The notes beneath the pieces are model-generated. The model saw only the letters and a program-made list of their open reading frames with translations, was not told the origin of the DNA and ran no database searches. The translations under genes were made by a program, and so were the position numbers. From an uncultured Lactococcus sp. (GTDB lineage Bacteria; Bacillota; Bacilli; Lactobacillales; Streptococcaceae), in NCBI RefSeq assembly GCF_934191625.1, contig NZ_CAKPUG010000004.1, positions 1-64,000 of the forward strand: a stretch of 64,000 nucleotides of DNA. Reading direction: 5' to 3'. Below are positions 30,487 through 40,302 of this stretch, in pieces; within the stretch, counting starts at the first letter, position 1, and every line of letters starts with the position of its first letter.

Positions 30487-32031
30487 ATGGCAGATTACAA
30501 AAAATTAGCAACCGAAATTATTGCTGCTGTTGGTGGTGAGGAAAATATCACAAAGGTGATTCACTGTATCACACGCTTACGATTCTATTTAGTCGATAAA
30601 GAAAAAGCAGACAATGAAAAACTTGAAGCAATGGATGGTGTAGCCGGGGTTGTCTACAATGCAAATCTGGGGCAGTACCAAGTCGTTATTGGTCAAGCTG
30701 TTGAGGATGTCTATGACGAAATTGTTGCCCAGCTGGGGAGTCGTGTAGTGGATGGCGAAAGTAGTGAAGAAGTCGAGGAAACAAAAGTTTCTAAAAATCC
30801 AATCATTCGCGCTTTTCAAGTTGTAGTTGGAACAATTACGGGTTCAATGATGCCGATTATTGGTTTATTAGCTGCTGGCGGTATGATTAACGGGATTCTT
30901 AACATGTTTGTTAAAGGAAACCATATTTTTGAACTTATTAGTCCGACAGATCCGACTTATATTATTATTTCGACTATGGCGATGGCGCCATTCTACTTCC
31001 TTCCTGTCTTGGTCGGTTATGCTGCTGCCAAACAGTTAGGCTCAGACCCATTTGTCGTAGCTGCAGTTGGTGGATTTATGATTCACCCTGCTTTACAAGG
31101 CTTAGTTGCAGCACCTAATGTTATTGAAAAAGGAGAGATTGTAGCCGGGAAAGCACCAGTCGTTATGGAATTATTTGGCGTAACTTTTAATACAAGTTAT
31201 TTTAATATTCCTGTTAGTCTACCAAATTATGCTTATACTATTTTCCCGATAATTGTAGCAGCTTGGATGGCTAAACCAATCGGTGCCTGGCTTAAGAAAC
31301 ACATGCCTTTAGCACTTCGTTCGATCTTTGTACCGATGATTACTTTCTTTGTCGTGGCTTCATTAGTGCTTTTGTTGGTAGGACCTGTAATTAGTATTGT
31401 TTCCTCTGCACTTGCTTCAGTTATTACAGGGTTGATTAACCTTAATCTCACTATAGCAGGAGCAATTATTGGTGGACTTTACCAAGTTCTCGTTATCTTT
31501 GGTCTCCATTGGTTGGTTATTCCTATCTTGACTCAACAAATTGTAACAACAGGAGAATCAAATATTAACATGATTGTTTCCTTTACGATGTTGGCACAAG
31601 GTGCTGGCGCTCTAGCTGTCTTTCTCAAAACACGCCAACAAAGTCTTAAAGGATTAGCTTTACCAGCAGCAATTTCGGCTTTTTGTGGGGTGACTGAGCC
31701 AGCTATGTATGGGATTAACTTGAAATACATTCGTGTTTTCATTATGAGTTCGATTGGTGCAGCTGCAGGCGCAGCGGTTGCTGGCTTATTTGACCTGCAT
31801 ATGTATGGTTTCTCAGGGTCACTTATTGGTTTCCCTAACTTTGCTGCAACGACAAATCCTTTGACTCATGCTGCGGGAAACCCTAATAACTTTATCTATT
31901 TTTGGATTGCGACAGCCGTGTGTATAGCTGTATCTATGACATTGGTTTGGTTCTTTGGCTTCAAAGACTCAGATACAATGGGAACAGGCCTTGAAAAGAA
32001 AAATGTCTTTAAATCAGCCGTAAATAAATAA
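30487..32031 (+). CDS. treP: Trehalose-specific PTS EIIBC
   Basis: 514-residue membrane transporter that phosphorylates trehalose during uptake. The EIIB domain (1-90) has phosphocysteine Cys27 in VIHCITRLRFYL; the EIIC domain (about 110-500) has ten or so helices with the glucose-superfamily motif CGVTEPAMYG near 402-411. No EIIA domain is fused; the upstream gene supplies it. Substrate specificity comes from the TreR/phosphotrehalase neighbours. Confidence 0.88.
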   Translation: MADYKKLATEIIAAVGGEENITKVIHCITRLRFYLVDKEKADNEKLEAMDGVAGVVYNANLGQYQVVIGQAVEDVYDEIVAQLGSRVVDGESSEEVEETKVSKNPIIRAFQVVVGTITGSMMPIIGLLAAGGMINGILNMFVKGNHIFELISPTDPTYIIISTMAMAPFYFLPVLVGYAAAKQLGSDPFVVAAVGGFMIHPALQGLVAAPNVIEKGEIVAGKAPVVMELFGVTFNTSYFNIPVSLPNYAYTIFPIIVAAWMAKPIGAWLKKHMPLALRSIFVPMITFFVVASLVLLLVGPVISIVSSALASVITGLINLNLTIAGAIIGGLYQVLVIFGLHWLVIPILTQQIVTTGESNINMIVSFTMLAQGAGALAVFLKTRQQSLKGLALPAAISAFCGVTEPAMYGINLKYIRVFIMSSIGAAAGAAVAGLFDLHMYGFSGSLIGFPNFAATTNPLTHAAGNPNNFIYFWIATAVCIAVSMTLVWFFGFKDSDTMGTGLEKKNVFKSAVNK

Positions 32032-32051
32032 GAAATAAAAGGAAAAAAACT

Positions 32052-33665
32052 ATGACATTGAGTGAAAAAGTCATCTATCAGATTTATCCAAAATCATTTT
32101 TAGACACGACAGGAAATGGTATTGGAGATCTCAGAGGAGTAACAGAGAAGTTACCTTATTTGGCGGAATTAGGAATTGATATGGTTTGGCTTAATCCTTT
32201 TTATCCCAGTCCGCAAAAAGATAATGGTTATGATATTTCTGACTATACTAATATAGATCCAGTATTTGGCGATTTTAAAGATTTTGACCAAATGGTAGCG
32301 CATGGTAAAGAACTAGGTATTGAATTTATGCTGGACATGGTTTTGAATCATGTTTCAACAGAACACGAATGGTTTAAAAAAGCCCTTGCGGGTGATAAAT
32401 ATTATCAAGATTTCTTCATTTTGAGAGATGAACCTACAGATTGGGTGTCAAAATTTGGTGGTAATGCTTGGGCACCATTTGGTAATACAGGTAAATATTA
32501 TCTGCACCTTTATGATATTACCCAAGCCGATTTAAATTGGCGTAATCCTCATGTCCGCCAGGAACTGTTTGAAGTCGTCAATTTTTGGCGTACTAAAGGT
32601 ATTTCAGGCTTTCGCTTTGATGTGATTAATGTTATTGGAAAAGACGAAATACTTAAAAACAATCCAGAATTTGAAGGGAAATTTGAGTATACAGATAAAC
32701 CAATCACGCATGATTATCTGAAAATGCTCAATGCTGCCACTTTTGGCCAAGATGAGCATGCCATAACTGTGGGAGAAATGAGTTCAACGTCAATCGAAAA
32801 CAGTATTCTCTATACACAACCGGAGCGAAAAGAACTCAGTATGGTTTTTAATTTCCATCATCTAAAAACAGATTACAAAGATGGTGATAAATGGACCAAA
32901 GTTCCCTTTGACTTTCAAGCGCTCAAGGAGCTTTTCCATGAATGGGGCGAAAAGATGGCCCAAGGCGGTGGCTGGAATGCTACATTTTGGAATAATCATG
33001 ATCAACCTCGAGCACTTAACCGTTTTGTGGATGTGAAAAAGTTCCGTATAAAAGGAGCTACAATGCTAGCTGCTTCGATTCACCTTAGCCGTGGGACACC
33101 GTTTATTTATATGGGAGAAGAAATTGGTATGATCGATCCTGATTATGAGTATGTTACCGATTATCAAGATGTAGAAGCTTTAAATGCGTACGAAAGACTC
33201 TTGAAACAAGGAAAAACAGAAGCAGAAGCTTTTGAAGTAATCAGTAGTAAGTCACGTGATAATTCAAGAACTCCAATGCAATGGGACGATAGCGCAAATG
33301 CGGGGTTTACCAAAGGAGAACCATGGTTGAAGGTAGGTAAGCATACTGATATTAATTTGAAAAAAGATAAGAACGGTGAAATTTATAATTTTTACAAAGA
33401 AATGATCCGTTTGCGGAAAACCGAAAAAATTATTTCTGATGGAGATTACAAGGCGGCACTAAAAGAATCAGAGCATATCTATGCGTTTGTACGTGAATAT
33501 AAAGACCGTCGTTTGCTCGTGCTAAACAATTTTGCAAATCATAGCGTGAACTTTAGCTTGCCGCAAGGTTTCGAGAATTCGGAAATTTTCGTTAATAATT
33601 ACGATTCATATACATCAGAGACACTAGCTCCATATCAGTCAATTGCTTTATTAGCTAACTCATAA
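32052..33665 (+). CDS. treC: Alpha,alpha-phosphotrehalase (GH13)
   Basis: 537-residue GH13 glycosidase that splits trehalose-6-phosphate into glucose and glucose-6-phosphate. Conserved GH13 regions are LDMVLNHVS (I), GFRFDVINVI with the nucleophile aspartate (II), VGEMSST with the acid glutamate (III) and WNNHDQPRA (IV). L. lactis instead uses a trehalose-6-phosphate phosphorylase (TrePP), so this gene argues against L. lactis itself. It is the third gene of the tre operon, 21 bases after treP. An oligo-1,6-glucosidase is the alternative, less likely here. Confidence 0.85.
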   Translation: MTLSEKVIYQIYPKSFLDTTGNGIGDLRGVTEKLPYLAELGIDMVWLNPFYPSPQKDNGYDISDYTNIDPVFGDFKDFDQMVAHGKELGIEFMLDMVLNHVSTEHEWFKKALAGDKYYQDFFILRDEPTDWVSKFGGNAWAPFGNTGKYYLHLYDITQADLNWRNPHVRQELFEVVNFWRTKGISGFRFDVINVIGKDEILKNNPEFEGKFEYTDKPITHDYLKMLNAATFGQDEHAITVGEMSSTSIENSILYTQPERKELSMVFNFHHLKTDYKDGDKWTKVPFDFQALKELFHEWGEKMAQGGGWNATFWNNHDQPRALNRFVDVKKFRIKGATMLAASIHLSRGTPFIYMGEEIGMIDPDYEYVTDYQDVEALNAYERLLKQGKTEAEAFEVISSKSRDNSRTPMQWDDSANAGFTKGEPWLKVGKHTDINLKKDKNGEIYNFYKEMIRLRKTEKIISDGDYKAALKESEHIYAFVREYKDRRLLVLNNFANHSVNFSLPQGFENSEIFVNNYDSYTSETLAPYQSIALLANS

Positions 33666-33746
33666 AAGTAGTAAGGACTCTTTTGTTGAAAAAATGCTAT
33701 GAAATCTGTACACTAGAGCTATCATAAATTTTTAGAAAGAGATGAA

Positions 33747-34439
33747 ATGACTGTATTACTTTTTGACATAGACAACACACTTCTTGATTTTGATAAGGCA
33801 GAGTACATGGCTTTAGGCAAAATCTTTGAGCAATACCATATTAAAGATACAAAAGAAAACAGAGCCCTCTACTCACGTGAAAATAAAGCCCTTTGGCGAA
33901 GTCATGAAGCAGGAGAAATCAGTCGTGAAGAGCTTCTTTCTACACGTTTTGCTAATGCTTTTACAGCTTTGGGAGTTAAGGAAGCTTACGATGCATCGGC
34001 TGTTGATGCAGCTTATCAACTTCACTTGGCTCAAGGTCATGAATTGATGGACCACGCGATGGAACTTTTGGATTGCTTGGCGCAAGAAGCTACAGAAATG
34101 TACATTGTTAGTAATGGGACTTCAAAAGTTTCACGTCCACGAATTTTAGAGTCTGGCATTGCCGGATATTTCAAAGAAATCTTTATCAGTGAAGAAATTG
34201 GTAAACACAAACCATCAAAAGAATTCTTTGATTATGTATTTGAACACATCGATGATGCTGCGGACAAAGATTTTGCGATTGTTGGTGATACCTTAGCTAC
34301 GGATATCCTAGGCGGAAAAAATGCAGGTATTAAAACAATTTGGTATAATCCTAAACACTTAGAGGTGCAAAAAGATTTAACACCAGATTGTGTCATCGAA
34401 GATTTATTAGAAATACCTTCTCTACCTGTCCTTGCTTGA
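33747..34439 (+). CDS. HAD hydrolase, YjjG-type nucleotidase-like
   Basis: 230-residue HAD phosphatase with FDIDNTLLDF (6-15; nucleophile Asp), SNGT motif II near 118-121, lysine in GKHKPSKEFF near 151-160 and GDTLATDILGG near 178-188. It resembles the YjjG family, which dephosphorylates non-canonical pyrimidine nucleotides; this function is inferred. AGAAAGAGATGAA precedes the ATG. The PurBox of purD begins two bases after its stop. Confidence 0.82.
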   Translation: MTVLLFDIDNTLLDFDKAEYMALGKIFEQYHIKDTKENRALYSRENKALWRSHEAGEISREELLSTRFANAFTALGVKEAYDASAVDAAYQLHLAQGHELMDHAMELLDCLAQEATEMYIVSNGTSKVSRPRILESGIAGYFKEIFISEEIGKHKPSKEFFDYVFEHIDDAADKDFAIVGDTLATDILGGKNAGIKTIWYNPKHLEVQKDLTPDCVIEDLLEIPSLPVLA

Positions 34440-34440
34440 T

Positions 34441-34453
34441 AATTCCGAACAAT
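34441..34453 (+). promoter_or_regulatory. PurBox for purD
   Basis: AATTCCGAACAAT fits AWWWCCGAACWWT at all 13 positions. Its centre is 65 bases before a TAAGAT -10 (34512-34517), which places it near -76 from the expected start. The terminator of the preceding gene lies between box and promoter. Confidence 0.85.
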
Positions 34454-34472
34454 GGAATAAGAATATATTTAT

Positions 34473-34499
34473 AAAAGCCCCTTGGGGCTTTTTCTTTTT
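34473..34499 (+). terminator. Terminator after the YjjG-like gene
   Basis: AAAAGCCCC pairs with GGGGCTTTTT, followed by CTTTTT. Confidence 0.9.
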
Positions 34500-34542
34500 C
34501 TCTAAATATCTTAAGATAGAAGTGAGAAGAAAGTGAGGAAAT

Positions 34543-35775
34543 ATGAGGGTTTTAGTTGTTGGCTCAGGTGGGCGTGAACATGCACTTGCACGAAAGTTTG
34601 CAAAAAGTGAAAAAGTAGACAAAGTTTTTATTTGCCCAGGAAATGTGGGTATGGTGGAGGAAAAGCTGGAAAATGTAGCTATTTCCGAACTTGAAAATCA
34701 TTTATTGGTAGAATTTGCGAAGAAAGAAAAAGTAGACTTGACTTTTGTTGGTCCAGAAACAGCATTAATGAACGGCATTGTGGATGTTTTCATAGATGAG
34801 GGGCTCCTTATATTTGGCCCGAGAGCAGAGGCTGCTCAAATCGAAGGCAGTAAAACTTTTGCCAAGTCAATAATGAAAAAATACGGCGTACCCACGGCAG
34901 ACTATGAGAGTTTCACGGATTTAGCTAATGCTCTAAATTATGTAGAGACAAAAGGTGCACCTATCGTTATCAAAGCAGATGGCTTAGCTGCGGGTAAGGG
35001 TGTCACAGTTGCCATGGATTTAGAAGATGCAAGAGCTGCTTTAAGAGATATTTTCCAGACAAATGCAGCAAAAGTTGTGGTAGAAGAATATCTTGATGGT
35101 GAAGAATTTTCACTTTTCAGCTTAGTCCATGAAGGAAAGATTTATCCGTTACCTATTGCGCAAGATCATAAACGTGCCTTTGATGAGGATCGGGGACCAA
35201 ATACCGGTGGAATGGGAGCCTATTCTCCTGTGCCTCATATCCCAGAGTATGTGGTACAGGAAGCCATAGAAAAAATTGTTAAACCAACGGTGGAAGGTTT
35301 AGAATTAGAGAGGAACTCTTTTACGGGCGTGCTTTATGCAGGTTTAATACGGACCACTGAAGGAGTAAAAACGATTGAATTTAACGCTCGCTTTGGTGAC
35401 CCAGAAACGCAAGTGGTTTTAGAAACAATTACTAGTGATTTTTTTGAAAATATATTGGATATTCTACAAGGACGAGAGCCCAATTTGACCTGTAATACTG
35501 AAGAAGTTACCTTAGGGGTTGTGGTAGCAAATCAGGGCTATCCTGAAACTTCAACAGAGAGTGTTGTGTTGCCGGATATGCAGGAGTTGAACTGTTTTTA
35601 TGCCGGAGTTATTAAAAAAGATGGACAGTACTTCTCAAATGGTGGACGCATTTACATGGTAACCGAAACAGGCAAAGAAATAAAAAGTATTCAACAATCA
35701 CTTTACGAGAAATTAGACAAATTAGACAATACAGGAATGTTTTATCGTAAAGATATTGGAAATAAAGGAGTATAA
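34543..35775 (+). CDS. purD: GAR synthetase
   Basis: 410-residue phosphoribosylamine-glycine ligase, step 2 of purine synthesis. N-terminal [12 protein letters not shown] (5-16), ATP-grasp domain with [17 protein letters not shown] near 143-159 and [14 protein letters not shown] near 221-234. AGTGAGGAAAT precedes the ATG. First gene of the purDEK block with its own PurBox promoter; purE follows after two bases. Confidence 0.97.
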   Translation: MRVLVVGSGGREHALARKFAKSEKVDKVFICPGNVGMVEEKLENVAISELENHLLVEFAKKEKVDLTFVGPETALMNGIVDVFIDEGLLIFGPRAEAAQIEGSKTFAKSIMKKYGVPTADYESFTDLANALNYVETKGAPIVIKADGLAAGKGVTVAMDLEDARAALRDIFQTNAAKVVVEEYLDGEEFSLFSLVHEGKIYPLPIAQDHKRAFDEDRGPNTGGMGAYSPVPHIPEYVVQEAIEKIVKPTVEGLELERNSFTGVLYAGLIRTTEGVKTIEFNARFGDPETQVVLETITSDFFENILDILQGREPNLTCNTEEVTLGVVVANQGYPETSTESVVLPDMQELNCFYAGVIKKDGQYFSNGGRIYMVTETGKEIKSIQQSLYEKLDKLDNTGMFYRKDIGNKGV

Positions 35776-35777
35776 AG

Positions 35778-36263
35778 ATGGCAGATGTTGCAGTTATTAT
35801 GGGATCACTTTCAGATTGGGAAACAATGAAACAAACAGCCCATATATTGGAAGAATTTGGTGTAGCTTTTGATAAAAAGGTTGTCTCCGCTCATCGGACG
35901 CCAGAATTTATGATGGATTTTGCGAAAAATGCAGAGCAACAAGGCTATAAGCTCATAATTGCCGGAGCTGGAGGTGCGGCGCATTTACCTGGAATGGTTG
36001 CTGCAATGACGACGTTGCCTGTTATTGGCGTACCTATTCAGTCACGGGCCCTATCTGGACTAGATAGTCTTTATTCCATTGTCCAGATGCCAGGTGGTGT
36101 CCCCGTTGCTAGTATGGCTATAGGGACTGCTGGTGCTAAAAATGCAGCACTTTATGCTGTTCAGATTTTGGGACTTGCTGATAGAAGCTTGGCGGAAAAA
36201 TTGAAAAAATATAGAAAAGATGCAGCCGATATATCAGTCTCTTCAACTAAAGAGTTATTGTGA
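35778..36263 (+). CDS. purE: N5-CAIR mutase
   Basis: 161-residue class I PurE that moves the carboxylate of N5-CAIR to give CAIR. Motifs are [11 protein letters not shown] (7-17), VVSAHRTPE near 36-44 and [11 protein letters not shown] near 63-73. AAAGGAG precedes the ATG, which sits two bases after purD. Confidence 0.97.
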   Translation: MADVAVIMGSLSDWETMKQTAHILEEFGVAFDKKVVSAHRTPEFMMDFAKNAEQQGYKLIIAGAGGAAHLPGMVAAMTTLPVIGVPIQSRALSGLDSLYSIVQMPGGVPVASMAIGTAGAKNAALYAVQILGLADRSLAEKLKKYRKDAADISVSSTKELL

Positions 36264-36321
36264 ACTTTTAATTTAAAAACGAGCGTAATATTTGTAAAAA
36301 GTTTTTGATTTAATTAAACGA

Positions 36322-36350
36322 AAATCCGGATGATATACGGATTTATTTTT
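36322..36350 (+). terminator. Hairpin between purE and purK
   Basis: AAATCCG pairs with CGGATTT, followed by ATTTTTT. It lies 59 bases after purE and may cut down transcription of purK, unless purK has its own promoter. Confidence 0.6.
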
Positions 36351-36386
36351 TAAACTATCCGAAAAGAATAGGGAGAATAAAGAAAA

Positions 36387-37505
36387 ATGGCCTATAATAA
36401 GAATATGCAACATAAGAAAAAAACAATTGGAATTATCGGTGGAGGGCAGTTGGGCCAGATGATGGCTATTTCTGCACAATATATGGGCCATAAAGTGATT
36501 ACACTCGATCCCAATCCGAACTGTTCCGCAGCAAAGTGTTCGGATGAGTTAATCATTGCAGAATATGATGATGTTGATGCGCTTCTTAAGCTAGCTTATG
36601 CTTGTGACCTGATAACCTATGAATTTGAAAATGTCTCAGCAAGTGCTTTGCATCAGCTTGATGCCTGTGTCGCTATTCCGCAAGGCATTCGATTACTAGA
36701 AATCACGCAAAATCGACAATTAGAAAAAGAGTTTCTAGAACAATGTGGCGTGAAAATAGCCCCGTGGAAACTTGTGAAAAAAGCTCAAAATCTTCCAGAG
36801 CAAGTCACCAAAAAACAAGTATTGAAAACAACAACGGGCGGCTATGATGGTCACGGTCAAGTTGTTTTGAAATCTGATGAGGACCTGACAGAAGCGATGA
36901 AGTTAGCAGAGAATGCGGAATGTGTACTGGAGGACTTTGTTGATTTTGATTGTGAGATTTCTTTAATTATTAGTGGGAACGGTAAGGAATTTGTGACCTT
37001 TCCCCTTTGTCAAAATGAACATATTAATAATATCTTGCACCGTACGATTGCTCCTGCCCCTGTACCTTTTGAGGTAAGCGAGAAAGCCAAAGATTTAGCA
37101 CTGGCGATAGCTAAAGAGCTCCAACTTTCAGGCACACTTTGTGTAGAAATGTTTTTGACAGCATCGGGTGAGATTTATGTAAATGAACTTGCCCCACGTC
37201 CCCATAACTCGGGACACTATACAATAGAGGCGTGTGATTTTTCACAATTTGACTTACATATCAAGGGAATTCTCGGTGAGGAATTACCGCAACCTCGACT
37301 TTTGAAAAATGCTATTATGCTTAATATTCTTGGACAGCATGTGCCCAAAACGGAACAATTAGCGCATGAATGTCCCAATTGGCATTTCCATGATTATGGC
37401 AAGTTGGAAGCGAAGGTTGATAGAAAAATGGGACATGTAACTATACTGACAGATAATTTTTCAGAAAGTCTGAAAGAAATTTCCCGTTTAAAAATATGGG
37501 AATAA
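36387..37505 (+). CDS. purK: N5-CAIR synthetase
   Basis: 372-residue ATP-grasp enzyme that carboxylates AIR using bicarbonate. Rossmann start IGIIGGGQLGQMMA (11-24), ATP-grasp loop LKTTTGGYDGHGQVV near 145-159 and the metal-binding VNELAPRPHNSGHYTIEA near 266-283. The ATG at 36387 has GGGAG 11 bases upstream; an in-frame ATG at 36405 also fits. A terminator-like hairpin separates it from purE. Confidence 0.95.
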   Translation: MAYNKNMQHKKKTIGIIGGGQLGQMMAISAQYMGHKVITLDPNPNCSAAKCSDELIIAEYDDVDALLKLAYACDLITYEFENVSASALHQLDACVAIPQGIRLLEITQNRQLEKEFLEQCGVKIAPWKLVKKAQNLPEQVTKKQVLKTTTGGYDGHGQVVLKSDEDLTEAMKLAENAECVLEDFVDFDCEISLIISGNGKEFVTFPLCQNEHINNILHRTIAPAPVPFEVSEKAKDLALAIAKELQLSGTLCVEMFLTASGEIYVNELAPRPHNSGHYTIEACDFSQFDLHIKGILGEELPQPRLLKNAIMLNILGQHVPKTEQLAHECPNWHFHDYGKLEAKVDRKMGHVTILTDNFSESLKEISRLKIWE

Positions 37506-37526
37506 TTTACAGGAAGGAAGAAGAGA

Positions 37527-38330
37527 ATGCATACAATCAGGTTGTCGATGGAAAGTCGAAAAACAATTTTTCGAATCGAAACGCTGAGTGAAGAAATAAA
37601 TCCTGAATGGACAATGGTGTTTCAAAGAGCCTTTAAAAATAAACTGGTGGACTACTTGGAAGAGCAAGAAAAGACTAAGCATTGTCTTTTATTTCAAGGG
37701 GATACAACTTTTTGGTTGCAGCGCTCAGCAATACAAGCCAGTTTATTTGTACCACTAGCTTCAAATGATGAAAAAATCAGGGACATTATCGTCTGCTTAT
37801 TAAAGCTTCATTTTGAATTTATCAATGCAAACTATTCTTCTTTAAAAACAAAAGATTCCCCTTTAAATCACTCTGAGCTTTATCATTTGGCATATACTCT
37901 GCATTTGGCTTATATTTTCTATTTACGAACGGAGGAAATCTCCCAGTTTAGCTTGTTGTTCACTTCAGCATCCGCGCGGATTTTAAACATCTGGGAGCAA
38001 GCCGCAATACAATCAAATTTAAAAGATATGATGGGAAAATCTGTATGTATTACAACAGCCAAATATTTAGAAGAAATTTTCAGCAATATTACGCGACATG
38101 CCAGTTTAAGCAATCAAGCTTCTAGGGTTATTGCTCTTTTAGAAAGAGTGAATACTATCCCTATATCTGAAGAACAAGAGCTTTTACAAAAAGGTATTGC
38201 TACAATATCTTCTTATAAAAAAGAAAAAGTGCTTAACGAGCTCCTTAAAAAGATAAAGCAAGAGCAAGTGACGGGAAGCATTACTGAACTGTATTTTTGT
38301 CAGCTTCTCTTAAATTATTTTAAAATCTAG
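37527..38330 (+). CDS. Uncharacterised protein after purK
   Basis: 267 residues, soluble and largely helical, with no domain I recognise. It has no signal peptide and no transmembrane segment beyond one moderately hydrophobic stretch near 120-130. GGAAGGAAGAAGAG precedes the ATG 21 bases after purK, so it shares that transcript, and a terminator follows. A gene of unknown role between purK and purB is my recollection from L. lactis; no purB is present next to it here. A link to purine control is only contextual. Confidence 0.7.
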   Translation: MHTIRLSMESRKTIFRIETLSEEINPEWTMVFQRAFKNKLVDYLEEQEKTKHCLLFQGDTTFWLQRSAIQASLFVPLASNDEKIRDIIVCLLKLHFEFINANYSSLKTKDSPLNHSELYHLAYTLHLAYIFYLRTEEISQFSLLFTSASARILNIWEQAAIQSNLKDMMGKSVCITTAKYLEEIFSNITRHASLSNQASRVIALLERVNTIPISEEQELLQKGIATISSYKKEKVLNELLKKIKQEQVTGSITELYFCQLLLNYFKI

Positions 38331-38359
38331 AAAAAGTGTCTCTGAGGGAGACATTTTTT
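38331..38359 (+). terminator. Terminator after the purDEK block
   Basis: AAAAAGTGTC pairs with GACATTTTTT. Confidence 0.85.
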
Positions 38360-38371
38360 AATGCAAGTTTC

Positions 38372-38399
38372 TTGTAAATCACGCAAGAGATGATATAAT
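38372..38399 (+). promoter_or_regulatory. Promoter of the dioxygenase-reductase pair
   Basis: TTGTAA (38372-38377), a 16-base spacer and TATAAT (38394-38399). The expected start is near 38406, just before the cop box. Confidence 0.6.
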
Positions 38400-38409
38400 G
38401 AATATAAAA

Positions 38410-38423
38410 TTTACAACTGTAAA
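38410..38423. promoter_or_regulatory. cop box (CopR/CopY-type operator)
   Basis: TTTACAACTGTAAA is a perfect 6-2-6 inverted repeat containing TACANNTGTA, the copper-responsive CopR operator of L. lactis. It lies just after the predicted transcription start, a typical repressor position. Confidence 0.7.
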
Positions 38424-38445
38424 CATTAATTTAAGGGAAATGAGT

Positions 38446-39591
38446 ATGACAAAACAAAATTCGGAATTTACGCTGGGAGGAATACACCATGTTACAGCGA
38501 TTACTTCAAATGCCCAGAAGACGTATGATTTTTTTACAAATATTTTAGGACTACGACTAGCCAAACTTACTGTTAATCAGGATGACTATGAAACCTACCA
38601 TCTTTACTTTTCGGATGAAGAGGGAAGTCCGGGGACGGGCATCACCTTCTTTGATTTCCCTGGAATTGGTTATGGGGGTCACGGTATCAATAGCATTGAC
38701 CGTATTTCATTTCGTGTGGACCAGGATATGTCTTTGGAATACTGGTATCAAAGATTTGATGTAGCGGGTGTGCCACATGGTTCAGTGGCTGAACGTTTTG
38801 GTAAAAAATATTTAGAGTTTGAGGATTTTGATGGTCAACGGTACCAATTGATTTCTGATGAAAAAAATCGAGGTGTTCTTGCGCCAGGTAAACCTTGGAA
38901 GCTTTCAAATGTAGAAGCTAAGCATGCTATTGTAGGTTTGGGACCTGTGTTTATTAAGCTTTCAGAAGTAAATACTCACTACCAGATACTCGAAGAAGTT
39001 TTTGGATTTCGCAGGAGTGCGAGCGAAGAAAGGTTCACACTTTTTGAAGTAGCAGATGGCGGTAATGGATCCTCAATTATCATTGAGCAAGATAAAGAAT
39101 CTCAGCGAGCATATCAAGGCTATGGCACGATTCACCATGTCGCATTTCGTACACCTCATCCCGATGCACTGCGATATTGGAGTGACCGGGTCAAGTCTTA
39201 TATGATACCTCACACGGGATTGGTAGAACGTTTTTATTTCTCTAGTGAATATGTGAAAGTGGCACCTGGTGTGCTTTTCGAAATCGCTACAGATACACCA
39301 GGTATTGCAGCTTTAGATATGGTACGTTCTGGACAAGCCAAGATTGACAGTTATGAAGAAGCACGCGCGACTTCTGGCTTTTGGATAGATGAGACTCCTG
39401 ATGAAGCAGGACTTACACTAAGTTTACCTCCACATCTCTTCCCGGGAGAAGAAGCGGACAAGGCACGAACTGCAGCTGCATTACGTCGCTTAGATACGTC
39501 AGATGCTTTTCGAGATAGAAAATTAGAACCACTGTGGACCATGAAAAAAATTCAAGATCGTCGTATAGGGAGAAAAAATGAAAGTATTTAA
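38446..39591 (+). CDS. Ring-cleaving dioxygenase, MhqO-like (two VOC domains)
   Basis: 381-residue non-haem metal enzyme of the vicinal-oxygen-chelate fold. Metal-ligand motifs are GGIHHVTAI (first domain), TIHHVAFRT (second domain) and VLFEIATDTPG with the glutamate. MhqO/MhqE relatives respond to quinones and are thought to open hydroquinone rings. The frame is open from 38398, but AAGGGA at 38433 fits the ATG at 38446 (MTKQNSEFTLGG). From memory, the L. lactis pair yaiA-yaiB in the CopR regulon looks like this pair. It overlaps the next gene by 14 bases. Confidence 0.82.
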   Translation: MTKQNSEFTLGGIHHVTAITSNAQKTYDFFTNILGLRLAKLTVNQDDYETYHLYFSDEEGSPGTGITFFDFPGIGYGGHGINSIDRISFRVDQDMSLEYWYQRFDVAGVPHGSVAERFGKKYLEFEDFDGQRYQLISDEKNRGVLAPGKPWKLSNVEAKHAIVGLGPVFIKLSEVNTHYQILEEVFGFRRSASEERFTLFEVADGGNGSSIIIEQDKESQRAYQGYGTIHHVAFRTPHPDALRYWSDRVKSYMIPHTGLVERFYFSSEYVKVAPGVLFEIATDTPGIAALDMVRSGQAKIDSYEEARATSGFWIDETPDEAGLTLSLPPHLFPGEEADKARTAAALRRLDTSDAFRDRKLEPLWTMKKIQDRRIGRKNESI

Positions 39592-40171
39592 ACCAAAAGA
39601 TATGAGCAGTACTGATGCTTACAAATTAATTTCAGGACTTGTTATTCCACGGCCAATTGCGTGGTTGACTACCCAAAATTCTACTGGGCTTGTCAATGCA
39701 GCACCCTTTAGCTTTTTTAATGTAGTATCGAAAGAGCCAGTTATTGTATCCATTGCTATGACAGAGATGAAAGATTCTGTGAGAAACCTTTTGGAAACCA
39801 AGGAAGGTGTTATTCATCTGATCAATATGGATAATGTTGAAGCTATGAATCAAACTTCAGCGCCTCTAACTGCTGCCGAAAGTGAAATTGAAAAGTTTGG
39901 AATTAAAATTACAGAATCTGAAGAAGTGAAAGTACCTGCTATAAAAAATGCTAAAGCACGTTTAGAGGTTGTACTTCATCAGCATATTTCCGTAGGAAAA
40001 ACAAGCCATTTAATGCTCTTAGAAGTAAAAAACATCCTTATTGATGATGCTGTTATAGATGAAGAAAAGTTTTATATTAATGCTCAAGAACTTGACCCTG
40101 TAGCGCGCTTGTCAGGGAGAGCGTATACAAGTTTAGGAAATACCTTTGAAATTACTCGTCCCACCTCGTAG
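39578..40171 (+). CDS. Flavin reductase-like FMN-binding protein
   Basis: 197-residue protein of the flavin-reductase/FMN-binding split-barrel family, with PRPIAWLTTQNSTGLVNAAPFSFFNVVS near 23-50, the FMN-binding core. GGGAGAAAAA precedes the ATG inside the dioxygenase gene. The pair probably detoxifies quinones or related redox-active compounds formed under copper stress (inference from the cop box and family). Confidence 0.85.
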   Translation: MKVFKPKDMSSTDAYKLISGLVIPRPIAWLTTQNSTGLVNAAPFSFFNVVSKEPVIVSIAMTEMKDSVRNLLETKEGVIHLINMDNVEAMNQTSAPLTAAESEIEKFGIKITESEEVKVPAIKNAKARLEVVLHQHISVGKTSHLMLLEVKNILIDDAVIDEEKFYINAQELDPVARLSGRAYTSLGNTFEITRPTS

Positions 40172-40302
40172 TGCGACTCAGTGGAGTGAAAACTAAATTT
40201 TTCTTTAATTTTCCAATCATATTATTATCTTTTTCTCTCTTTTTAATTTAAAATATAATTATAGAGGAATAAATTGATAATTTTAGAAAAGGGAGGCTTT
40301 AT

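Noticed and set aside
36352..36386. PurBox before purK (CTATCCGAAAAGA)
   Set aside because: Only about 9 of 13 consensus positions match and CGAAC is absent. The spacing also differs from the three good boxes.
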